From Acrasis kona (lineage: Eukaryota > Heterolobosea > Eutetramitea > Acrasida > Acrasidae), in assembly GCA_026419775.2 (NCBI GenBank), contig JAOPGA020000769.1:1-64000 (forward strand): a DNA stretch of 64,000 nucleotides. Direction: 5' to 3'. The notes under the pieces are model-generated. The model had not been told where the DNA came from. It did no database searches and was given only the letters and a program-made list of their open reading frames with translations. Each line of letters begins with the position of its first letter. Within the stretch, counting starts at the first letter, position 1. Below are positions 49,601 through 59,948 of this stretch, in pieces. Both the position numbers and the translations under genes were made by a program.

Positions 49601-52506
49601 AGATGATCGAATCATGACGCCTGAAGCAAGCGTAGCCATCGCTAGATTCTCAGTGATACAGGGTCTAAGGGGTAATTACAAATCTGCATATGAATATGGA
49701 AGATTAGCGAGGCGCATCTCTCAGGAATGTTTTCCGTTACATTTACAAATCATGACCCAAGTGTTGCACTTGTATACGATGTTCAGTATGCCGTGGGTAC
49801 ATCCCATATTAGAAGTAGAAGACGCTTCTAAACAAATGCACAAGATTGGAGATGGATGTGGAGAGAGACAATACGCAGGTTTCATTTGTAACAGCATATT
49901 ACCTAGTATGGTATTCAGGGGAGAATCCATTACCACATGCGTGAGGAACATTGATAAGTACTTTGAATATTGTAAAGTAAATAAAAATAGAAATGGAATG
50001 GATGCATGTGAGACCGTCCAATTGGTGACTGAAATGTTGAAATCTACTTCTTCTTTGTTACAGATTGAAGAACCAAGTTCAATCAGTCGCGTCAACATGA
50101 TCGCCAAGTCTTATTTTGCGGTGGGTCGAATCATGTTTTGTGCTTTGTTCGATAACAAACCTACATTAGAATCTGCTTGGCAACAATCTCAATTACTAGA
50201 TCCATATGTCATATTCATGAGGAGTCTTGTTGTATTTGCTTGGTGTAGATTATACGAATCTCTATATCTCGTACGCGCATGTTCCAATCATGTTCATGAG
50301 GGCGATAGTAATCCCACATATGTATTAGCTAAAAACAAAATTGAATCCAATTTACATTTATTGAAGGAATGGAGTGATTTGTGTCCAGAGAATTACCTTG
50401 GCAATTATTTATTCGTAAAAGCAGAAATAGAGTGGTTGATTGAGGGCCAAGCCTTTTCTGCAATGAAGATTTACGAAAAGGCACTCCAACACTACAAATC
50501 ACAAAATGCCAATTTACAAATGGCAATGGTTTTAGAGGCATTAGCAAACTTGGCAAAATCACAGGAACTATTCTCTGCTTCACGTGATTACATACAAAAG
50601 AGTTTCTCGTCTTTTATAGAGTGGGGCAGTGATTAAAAAAATCAATCTCATGCTGGATCAATACGATATCGAAATGAGCGCGAAGGAGAGTATTGTAGAG
50701 GTGAAAAAATCATCTTATAGCACGGATACTTCCTTTAGTGTTATCGCTGCTTCGTTAGATGTAGAGAGCATCATGCAGACAAGCGAAGTCATCACCAGCA
50801 CTATTGACATGAATAAATTAATTACAAACATCACAAACATTATCACAAAGAGTGCTGGAGCCAATATGGGTGCAGTCATCATCGATCATCAAGTTCATGC
50901 TCAAAAGATTGGAAATACTGTCCCACAATCAACTAAAATACCTCTAGAGCATTGGAAATCAGGATGTAAGAGCATGGTGGAGTATGTAATACGAACGCGC
51001 GAGACAATAGTGGTCGGCAGCGCTCTGCACGACCGTCGATACGCATTCATCGCTGCAGATCCATACGTCATTGAAAAGAAATGCAGGAGCATGCTATGTA
51101 TGCCAGTGATACGTAACGATCAACTACGCGCCATTTTGTATTTGGAAAACGACTCCATTATCGATTGCTTCGATAAGCAACGAGTCACCCTCTTATTCAT
51201 ATTAGCTAGCAACATTGCCATATCGCTAGAGAATAGTCAATACTTTGAAACACATTTGAGAGCTGCTGAGCAATTAGCTCACGTACAATCGAGCAGAGCT
51301 CGCGAATCTGAAAAGTACAGAAAAATTCAAGAAGAATTCATCGATCGAATCTGTCACGAAATACGCAATCCTCTACAGGGCATTCTTGGTAATATTGCAG
51401 TGATTAGAAGCTCCATTAATGACTTTCCCGATCCAATCAAAACTAACTTGGACAATAGCGTGAATGCTATTGAAATTTGTGCTCAGTATCAAAAGAGTAT
51501 TGCTGAGGATGTACTCACGCTTAGTCGCTTAGAACATGGTAAATATGTAACGGATAGTCAACCATTCGTTCTATCGGAGTTACTCTATGGCATCATTTCC
51601 ATATTCAAAGTTGTAATGAGCAACAAACAAATTAACTTTGTGCAGAGATTCTCCATCACTCATGATCTGGTGGTTCATTCCGATCAAGCGCTCTTATCTC
51701 AACTATTGGCCAATATCCTAAGCAATGCCATCAAATTCACGTCCAAGAAGGGCACGATCGTCATGAGCTGTGATTGTGAACAAGTAGATGACCACGTGAT
51801 GCAAGTCACGCTCAAGATTTCGGATACTGGCTGTGGAATGAGCAGAGAACAAACGAGTCGTATTTTTGATCGATTCGAACAATCCACTCAACGAACTTTT
51901 TCAGAGTACGGAGGTAGTGGTTTGGGTTTGTTTATTTGTAAGCAAATAGTGGATAACTTGAATGGTAACATACAGGTACAAAGCGCTGTTCACGTCGGTA
52001 CGCAATTTACAATCACGCTGCCGTGCGGTATTCACGTTTCCACCACACCCACTACTCCTAAAACCTTCAAGAAGAATCACTTTTCGTTATTGTCGCCAGA
52101 GGCTCCTCCTAGTCATATGGAACCTGCCGCTCCGTCCGTCAATGCTCTCGTTGTAGAGGATAATAAAATCAATCAAAAAGTGTTGACTCGTATGCTCGAA
52201 AAGAGCGGTTGTACTTGTGTGATTGCTAATAATGGTTTAGAAGGCTTAAATGCTTACTGTGAATCTCAATTTGATATTGTATTTATGGACGTTGCCATGC
52301 CTGTGATGGATGGATTTGAGTGTTGTAAAAAAATTAGAGATTTCGAAGCATCCAGAAATAAACCACAAGTTCCGATTGTATGTGTATCTGGTAACGTGAG
52401 ACAGGAGTATCAAGATTTGGGTTTGGAAGCAGGTATGAGCATGTACCTGTGTAAACCGATATCACTGAATCAAATCAGTCAAGTACTGAGCACATATATA
52501 AAATAA
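46655..52506 (+). CDS. giant hybrid protein: Ser/Thr kinase + AAA-type ATPase + GAF + histidine kinase + receiver
   Basis: Exons 46655-47191, 47229-47285, 47321-47681, 47716-47831 and then 47870 to 52506, introns 34-38 nt. The kinase domain lacks a normal Gly loop (HKGRHTKLIRA) but keeps HRDIKPSN and DFG. The ATPase has the P-loop GYAGIGKSAL and Walker B MFLDDLQWAD. A TPR-like helical region follows, then a GAF domain. The histidine kinase has H-box RICHEIRNPLQG, N-box NILSNAIKFTSK, G1 DTGCGM and G2 GGSGLGLFICKQ. The receiver has the acceptor Asp in VFMDVAMPVMDG and Lys in CKPIS. The layout matches fungal Mak2/Mak3 peroxide-sensing kinases and similar bacterial proteins. The last exon is broken twice (about 49487 and 50628), each needing a +1 shift. 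With both shifts it gives 1901 aa; otherwise it is three pieces. Confidence 0.88.
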
Positions 52507-52612
52507 ATGTACAAATTCTTATTATTAAGCTCACGAAATTTTATGAATTTATCCGATAAGGGCTTAAAAAATTACCGGCACACTTTACAAAAACTGTACT
52601 TGATCTTTGAAC

Positions 52613-54124
52613 ATGAGCAGAGACTGTATAACTAACAAGGCTCTAGCAAGAGCTCGCGCCCAAAAAGTTTCCGTAACGACCAGTCCAAACGAAAAGAGAG
52701 GTGAATCTAGTCTATTGAAGAACCTATGTAACTTGAAGATTACCGAATTTCAGGACTTGAGTAGAATTAAGGTTTTTGATCAAGATACAAAACAGATATT
52801 ATATGCGCTATGTGTACTCTTTGAAACAGAAAAATTCTTTGACCAGAGCTCAAGCACTACTTTCAAACGAAGACATTCGGAGCATGATTATTAAATACAA
52901 CAAAGACAACATATCTCAGGAAATGATCGCAGAGCTAGATAAGATCGTACCTCATTTGTGTGCACACGACACAAGAGAGGTATTTTTAAAACATTATTGC
53001 GAACCCTGAAGCAGTGGATAAATTCCACTTATGAATTTGCACAAACCACTTCTAAAAGCAAGCCTGTTAAAAGAAGCACAACAAATTACCCGATATCACC
53101 TGGCACTAATCTATCCCCGCGACCTAACAGAAAGAGCAACGAATTTAAGAATTCAACACCTATGTCTCCTAGAACGCCGATAAAGCCCAGTGTAAGAGCG
53201 GCGCCGCCTATATCTGTAGAGTTACCGGAAGACATATTGAGATTAATAATGGAGTACCTATGCAGCAGTAAGAGTGCTATGCGGAGTATGGGTCTTGTTT
53301 GTAGGCAGTGGAACAGATTGGAATCAACACATTACTACTGGAGGAACCTCATTATATCCGATCTACCTTGTCGTCTTCAAGAAGCAGATGAAGCGTCAAC
53401 CAGCGACCCATCTTGCTACAAACATATTTATTCCGCCTTAATAAAGAGGCAATTTTTAAAGAGAGTGAAGCCTGGCAAAAAAAACCAAATTGATAGCTGC
53501 TTGATGTTTAGTGTAAGTAAACTTGAAGTAACACTACTAGCAGATAAGGCAAAACCTCAGCATATTGTATTCTTTAAAACTTCAATTAACATCCCGAAAG
53601 AAAATGTGATACGCGGTACTAAAGAAGCCACTATAAGGAGAATGTACAGCGCTGTAGTTTCAGAACCAGCATATTTTGGTTTTTTCAACGATGATAGAGG
53701 TGTCATCAATACAACAAGGCAGTTAGCGTTAAATTTTTCCAATTATCTGGATATTAAAAAACCCACTACAGTATCAATGGTGTTCGAAGTACATTTTGCA
53801 GACTTTGACGTAAAATTTATGTCACAGAGCAATGGCCATTTGAATGTTTACATATTCCTAGATGGAGTATACAATGGATGTTTGATAAAGGGACTAGGGC
53901 TTGATTTGAACTCTAAAATATTTGCAGGAATAATGTTACAATCTGGAGCGACAGTAACCGCAGCTAATATCGATGGAGAGTATGAAGTTCCATATTTAGA
54001 GCTACAGAGGCTGAGCAAGTTCAAACCTGTACTAGATAGGGGATATATCAAGTGCGCAAGTGCTCTAAAGTCAAGTCAACAGATATGCAGCGAAGAGAAA
54101 ACTGGATGCAAAAAAACGTTGTAG
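52613..54124 (+). CDS. F-box protein, putative E3 ligase adaptor
   Basis: Three exons (52613-52811, 52849-52979, 53015-54124), introns 37 and 35 nt, 479 aa. The first AG in intron 1 is bypassed for the one that keeps frame. The N-terminus is basic. The F-box is at about residues 175-220: ISVELPEDILRLIMEYLCS, then LVCRQWNRLESTHYYWRNLI. The C-terminal part is a beta-rich domain with VSMVFEVHFADFDVKFMSQ and HLNVYIFLDG, possibly a substrate-binding sandwich; no named domain. In the family the F-box binds Skp1 in SCF ligases. The target is unknown. Confidence 0.8.
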
Positions 54125-54224
54125 TTGCATAATAAATATATTAATTTTACTTCGCTGTTCCTATCGATAGAACTCGAATTTACAATGACCTGGTTGATTT
54201 TCAATATTTGAACATTTCACACAC

Positions 54225-54383
54225 ATGTCATTCTTCAGTGAAGTAGAGGATGAAGTGCAAATAGAGAATCAACAATCAACCAATGAAACCAATAGCAATA
54301 GAACAGATGATAAAGATGTTTGGTTGTCAGCATCCGACTTTAAAAGAAATAGAAAATGGTCCAAAAATCCGCAGCAAGCGTAG
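54225..54383 (+). CDS. upstream ORF overlapping the NOB1 start (52 aa)
   Basis: ATG-start ORF of 52 codons beginning MSFFSEVEDEVQIENQ and ending NPQQA. It overlaps the NOB1 start codon by 28 nt in another frame. The composition is acidic and protein-like. It may be a regulatory uORF or a small gene on the same transcript. Confidence 0.45.
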   Translation: MSFFSEVEDEVQIENQQSTNETNSNRTDDKDVWLSASDFKRNRKWSKNPQQA

Positions 54384-56071
54384 CTCCAACAGGATCATGG
54401 GCACGACCTCTATCGACAACAGTACAAACCCCCGCAAAATCCACCACAACATCCATCAAAGACGAAACACAAAACAAAAAAGAAGAAACCAAACCCAAAC
54501 AAGAAACTACACAAGTCAGAGTAGTTTCAGAGGCAGAGCAGCAAAGTAGTTTTGCATTTTCAAAAAACAAGGTCATCGTGGTAGATACCGGTGCCATCGT
54601 ATACAAAGCAGTTCAACTAGAGCGTTTCGGAAGTGAATTCGTCACCACCAGTCAAGTCATTGGTGAAATTCGCGATAGCAGAAGCAAATACATTCTCAAC
54701 ACTCTTCCCTTCCAACTCAAACTAAGAGAACCACAAAAAGAAAGCATTCAATTCATATCAGAGTACGCAAAGAGGACCGGTGATTATGGAAATCTATCCT
54801 CTTGTGATTTGGGTATATTAGCCTTGACCTACGAAATCGAGAATGAACTCAACGGAAACACAAACATTAAACCACTTCCAAAAGAATTGCCCATCTCTGG
54901 TCATCGAAAAGTCATTCTCAGACCATTTTCAGACCTCTACAAAAAGAATGACGAAGATACAAAAGAAGAAGCATCACAAGAGGGTGATGATGCTCGAAAT
55001 GACCAAGAAGAAGATGACCAAGATTGGGGAGGAGAACACGAGGTTACGTCACTCAATGACGATTATGATTATGAAACCATCAAGGACAAGATTAAAAATC
55101 AACGCAATAATGCCAACGACAATCAAGAGCAAGACGAACAACAAGAAAGCGATGACTACGATAGCGACGACGACGATGACGACGACGGATGGATCACTTT
55201 AGAAAACATTAGTGACCACAAAAAGAAAATCATAGGTTCAGGTAAAGCAAATGCTGAAAAATGGCATTCCGAAGAACAATCACAAAATAACAACAAACAA
55301 GAAGAACAACAACAGCCCCTAGAAGAAGAAGAAGAACAACAACAAGAAGGAGAGGAAGTAGAAGAAGGAGAGGAAGCAAAAGAAGAAGAAGAAGAATCGG
55401 ATGATGAGGAACACGATCAAATCAAAAAAGAAGAGTCAGAGGAGGAAGGACGTGCTCGTCACTCGCTCAAAGAAGTGGGTTGCATCACGGTGGATTACTC
55501 CATGCAAAACGTGTTACTACACATGGGACTCAATCTCGTCAGCATCGACGGTCGTAGAATCAAATATCTCACTCGCTACGTCAAGCGATGTTACGCATGC
55601 TACACTCTGGTACCAGATAACTCCAGAATCTTTTGCACAAACTGCGGCGTAGACGCTCTACTCCGCTGTACATGCATCGTAGATGCTAAAACAGGTGAAG
55701 CTGGTTTCTATTACAATCCACGCAAGGTAATAAACAAGAGAGGTTTCAAATTCCCACTTCCGTTACCAAAGGGCGGAAGAAATAACAAAGACCCAATCAC
55801 TCGCGAAGATCAATTGGCGAGATTTAGAAAGGGAATGCCTCGTAAGAAGGACCAGGTGTTGAATAAAAGACCTCAGAATGGAGGTGGCGATGATGGTGGG
55901 TTGTGGCAACCAGAGTATAGCTACGACAGCGCTTTTCAAGCCATCACGAGATTGCCAAAGGGAAGGTATCACTTGGGCAGGAACACCTTGTTTAATGGAT
56001 ATGGAAGAAAGAATCCAAATGTTGCGGTGAAGAGGACTGGTAAAAAGAAGAAGAGCAATAGACCTGTATAA
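54356..56071 (+). CDS. NOB1: NOB1, endonuclease of 18S rRNA 3' end maturation
   Basis: Single exon, 571 aa. PIN domain at about residues 70-160: VIVVDTGAIVYK with the first catalytic Asp, the Glu of QVIGEIRDS and the Asp of LSSCDLGILAL. A long acidic/Gln insert (residues about 200-370, with EEEEEQQQEGEEVEEGEEA) separates it from the zinc ribbon CYACYTLVPDNSRIFCTNCG. After that come NKRGFKFPLPLPKGGRN and a basic C-terminus. In the family NOB1 cuts at site D in cytoplasmic pre-40S particles. The insert makes it longer than the animal protein (about 410). The stop lies 19 bp from the convergent kinase stop. Confidence 0.95.
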   Translation: MVQKSAASVAPTGSWARPLSTTVQTPAKSTTTSIKDETQNKKEETKPKQETTQVRVVSEAEQQSSFAFSKNKVIVVDTGAIVYKAVQLERFGSEFVTTSQVIGEIRDSRSKYILNTLPFQLKLREPQKESIQFISEYAKRTGDYGNLSSCDLGILALTYEIENELNGNTNIKPLPKELPISGHRKVILRPFSDLYKKNDEDTKEEASQEGDDARNDQEEDDQDWGGEHEVTSLNDDYDYETIKDKIKNQRNNANDNQEQDEQQESDDYDSDDDDDDDGWITLENISDHKKKIIGSGKANAEKWHSEEQSQNNNKQEEQQQPLEEEEEQQQEGEEVEEGEEAKEEEEESDDEEHDQIKKEESEEEGRARHSLKEVGCITVDYSMQNVLLHMGLNLVSIDGRRIKYLTRYVKRCYACYTLVPDNSRIFCTNCGVDALLRCTCIVDAKTGEAGFYYNPRKVINKRGFKFPLPLPKGGRNNKDPITREDQLARFRKGMPRKKDQVLNKRPQNGGGDDGGLWQPEYSYDSAFQAITRLPKGRYHLGRNTLFNGYGRKNPNVAVKRTGKKKKSNRPV

Positions 56072-56090
56072 ATACAATACATTTTATTTT

Positions 56091-57565
56091 TCAACTCCAA
56101 TCTGCATCGTAGTCGTAATCTTTAAAGTGTTCATCTTGATTGATAATCTTTTCTTTGAAAATGTCATCGGTTGCTGCTTCGCTGCTGAAAACTTCGTCCA
56201 CGTAATCGGCCGTCGCGACTGGTACGAACGGAGGTTTGATCTTTTTGTTATACAAATCGTCCCACCAGTTGGGTCCCATCTTTGCGAAGAATGGATGCGT
56301 TCTGACTCCTTTTGAATTTAATCTCTTTGCTGGATCTCTTTCTAAAAGTCCCATCGTGAATGATAATGCATCTTCGTACTTTGGTTCCAACACGATTTCC
56401 TCTGGAAAGTCTGGATCTGCATTGCTCATGATGGTTTGGTATAACATCATGACATTTTCGTGAGAGAATGGTGGATAACCACACATGAGAGTGAAGGTCA
56501 TCACTCCTAATGACCAGTAATCAACTTCCCTTCCATGACCCCTTCCTGCTATAATTTCTGGAGCTAAATAGAATTAATAAGAAAGTAGATGAAACACGAT
56601 ACCAAGATATTCTGGAGTGCCGCAGAATGTAAAGGCTTGCTGTTTGTCAATATTTGTCTTGCTCAACCCAAAATCTGTAATGACCGCATGACCCTTTCCA
56701 TCCAGAACAATGTTTTCTGGTTTTAGATCTCTGTATATAATGTTCTTGGTGTGCAAGTACTCTATTGCCAGAAAGATCTCTCCAATGTAGAATCTAACTT
56801 TATTTACACCAAACAATTCCTCCTGTCAAGTGTCAAAAATAAATGTTTTCGATTTCTTACTTTTTGAAGATGATAAAAGAGTTCACCACCCGTGAGGAAA
56901 TCCAAAATTAAACACAATTTTTCTCTTGTTTGGAAGGCATAGTGAAGGGCCACTATGAATGGGTGCTTGATTGTTTTTAGGATTAATTGTTCATTGTTTG
57001 TGCTTTCTACAATATCATCAGACAAAACTATACTCTTGTCTATAATCTTCATTGCAAAAATTTCACCATCAGCTTTCCTTCTAACTTTAATGACTTTTCC
57101 GTATTGACCACGCCCCAGGGTTTTTAAAGTATCAAAGTCATCTAGTGACACGGCTGCAGATGTGACCGGCTTGGGTGATGCAGAATTCAGTACAATTTTT
57201 TTCCGGACGTTGTTTCTTGGTGATATCATTGGTTTTGTTGGTGCTGTCGTTGGCTTCAAAGTTTTGGCCTTGCTCAGCTCGTTTGACCACCTTTCAAAAG
57301 ACGATACAGTTTCGGCCTGCATCTCGTGAGATTTGTCTTTACTTTTTATGACTATTTTAAGCTTGGACACATCTGACTCTGTATCAACTGTGCAATCATC
57401 AAGATGTATTGTTCCCATGGGTAGGACCTTTTTTCCAGGAATGTTTGTTTTATAGAAGTACAGTTTATTACCAACAAGTTCGAACCACTTCCTGCTCATC
57501 ACACCAATTATTCCATCACCTCTCTTCAAGAGAAAGCCCGAACAAGTCGGAGTTTGCTCCTCCAT
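56091..57565 (-). CDS. PH-domain AGC kinase (AKT-like)
   Basis: Three exons (57565-56861, 56822-56603, 56563-56091), introns 38 and 39 nt, 465 aa. PH domain at 6-98 ([26 protein letters not shown]). A linker with [11 protein letters not shown], then the kinase domain from about 140: [29 protein letters not shown], and the T-loop [12 protein letters not shown] assembled across the second intron. The C-terminal tail ends [12 protein letters not shown], a hydrophobic motif with Asp in the usual Ser/Thr position. Order and length match AKT/SGK-like kinases downstream of phosphoinositides. The PH domain lipid specificity is not evident. Confidence 0.9.
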
Positions 57566-57624
57566 GCTTTATTTTTAAATAAAACTGGACCTGTCTTTGT
57601 CTGTCAGACATCCATATTTAATCA

Positions 57625-59601
57625 TTACAACAAAGCATTCTCACAACGATCCATACACTTGTATAAATCCCGGTAGCTAATGTCAAAAAATGCACTGACA
57701 CATTCTAACACATACATAAATCGAACGTGCTCTTTTGGATCTGCATCATAAACTCTCCCAATGAGTCGCATACCGTTTACAGCATTTACACCTCTCCTGT
57801 TGTGGTACTTGATATATTCTGAACTGACTTGGCCAACCAAATTTTCACTAATGGGAGGAAACACATCGGAAATTGCATCATCTTCAAATTCTTTTGTAGG
57901 TATCGAAATACTTGGATCTTGTTCACCAAAGAGTACATTTTTCATTTGTTTGATAACATTATCTGTGTAGCCCGTACCTTTGCTTTTAAGATCAAGGGAA
58001 AAGGGATTCAAGAATTCATCATTAACAGTGCCTCTCATATTGTCAAGAAACTCACTCACCCGCAGTCCACGCAAGTCCCTTGGCGCATCTTGGGAGGGAT
58101 CAAGAGAATTAACAGTTTCTTGGTACTGAAAGTTGAAAACTTTTATCATTCTTTTAACCATGCTTTTCCATATATTAGGGGAGTTTTCCACACCATCATT
58201 TAATCCCATACACATTTTGATTGAGATGATTAAATAGCAAGCAGCATATATTTCGGGTGGAAACCCCCTCAGATTATCCATGTCCTCAATGCTATTTTTC
58301 AAAGTGTAATTTTCTTCAAACCATACTCCAATGCTTGTATTTATTAATTGTGTCTCAGCGCGCGTAACGCTCTGTATGGCGGAGCAAGCATAGTCAATAA
58401 GTTGCTTTTTAACATCTACACAAGCATAAATTGAAAAATCGTAATTTTATTTTTACTTTTAAATGAATGGTGGTCGAGTTGGAACACTTTGTTACAAATG
58501 ATCTGCATTACTTCGTACGCGTTAATGGGTGGGTAGGTTAATGTGTTCAGGCCAAAGAATCTATACAAGTCCAGTGCACTCTCCCACATGATGCTACAAG
58601 TTGGTATCTCTACATCCCTGAACTAAAATTGTCAGTAGGCGCAAAAACGTTAACTTACAATGATTGGGTAGGATCGGCTGTAATACATACTTAATCCAGT
58701 GCTTAGTCTCATTCTAAAGTAAACTGAATGATCCGAAAACAAGCGAAATGTTTCATCCTTTGAAAATAAAGTGTAGCACACGTTGCGGTAGGGTAATTGG
58801 CCATTCTCTGCCATTTCTTTTAGTTGTGACAGTGTAATGGGTTCTCTAAGCTTAATACAAGCCAAGTATATAAAGATGATTGTCTGCCATGGTTGTGGCA
58901 TTTTTGACCAAACATACTTGTCTTCTTCTGATCCCTCAACAAATTCCATAGTGCTCCGTTCATCATTATCGCGTTCTTGTTCACCATCAAAGTATTCATT
59001 GAGGTCGACACTCGGAAGAACTAATTTTGGCTTCTGCTTCTCGGAGATTTGCTTCTTTCTAATTATTAAAAATGATTATAGATAGGACAAGTACGTACAT
59101 GTTGAGTGTTTGAATGTAAGCAAGCCATGTTTGTGAAATGTGTTCCCGCATTTTGGAAGGAAACTTATAATTCGTAATTAGATAATCTGTTTGGTACATG
59201 AGGATTCTTTGGTATAATTCTAGAAAGCACAGTACAGGATGGCAAAGCTTCTTCAACTTCTCATCAAGTAGTTGATTAATGTACCCTTCACGTGTTTCAT
59301 TCTCTTCAACGAAAGAGAGTGTGTTGTTGTTTAAATAAGAGGGTTTTTCAATGGATTGAAGGCTTGATTGACCTCCTTTTATTTTGTTATATTGCATTCT
59401 AATCGCTCCATCATTATCGTCATCTTCACAATATATATTTCCAGTCTTTAACACTTCCCCACAATTATTGCATGAGGCATTATCTGAATCCACCCTGGAC
59501 ACTTGTTGACAGTATGAGCATCTAACGGTTATTGTGGATTCATCATCATTCCCCAAAATATCCATATCACGGCCTTCCATAAGGTCATGGTCGGCAGGCA
59601 T
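57625..59601 (-). CDS. RRN7: TAF1B/Rrn7-type RNA polymerase I core factor (TFIIB-like)
   Basis: Four exons (59601-59099, 59058-58659, 58622-58457, 58415-57625), introns 40, 36 and 41 nt, 619 aa. N-terminal zinc ribbon CSYCQQVSRVD..CNNCGE with two CxxC pairs. Then two cyclin-like helical parts: KLCHPVLCFLELYQRILM, WQTIIFIYLACIKLREPIT, and FPPEIYAACYLIISIKMCMG. This is the layout of Rrn7 in yeast and TAF1B in animals, which recruit Pol I to rDNA promoters. The ribbon, B-linker and cyclin order also fit TFIIB or Brf1, but the LREPITLSQLKEMAENGQLPY segment is typical of Rrn7. A Pol II or Pol III TFIIB paralogue is the alternative. Confidence 0.78.
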
Positions 59602-59948
59602 GGTGTGAAGACAGGTTTTTACAAAATATTGTTTAAAAGATTGTGGGGACTCTAACTAACCCGTCAGGCATTCCTAGTTTGCTTTGCAGGCAACGAAGTC
59701 CTCTGTCTATTGAACTGACCCTTCCTCATTATCTTCAAAAGAAGGAAGACTATGAAAAATCAAAAGGGTTGTGCGTCGTCGTTAGAATTAGACGTAGTAT
59801 ATATGTGGTTGACCATTAAACACGTTTTTAATGATAAGATTATGGTTTAACCGTTCCTCTCAATTTTGAATTTGAATATTATTAGACAACCTATCAATTC
59901 CCTCCATCTACAATTTTGGAAAATCTGGTTCAAGTACAAGCTGTGCCC
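59602..59948 (+). other. spacer between divergent TAF1B/Rrn7-like and RCC1-repeat genes
   Basis: AT-rich, with no protein-like ORF before the ATG at 59949. A third copy of the palindromic element (TGGTTGACCAT) lies at 59806-59816, about 130 nt upstream of the RCC1-repeat gene start. Confidence 0.5.
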
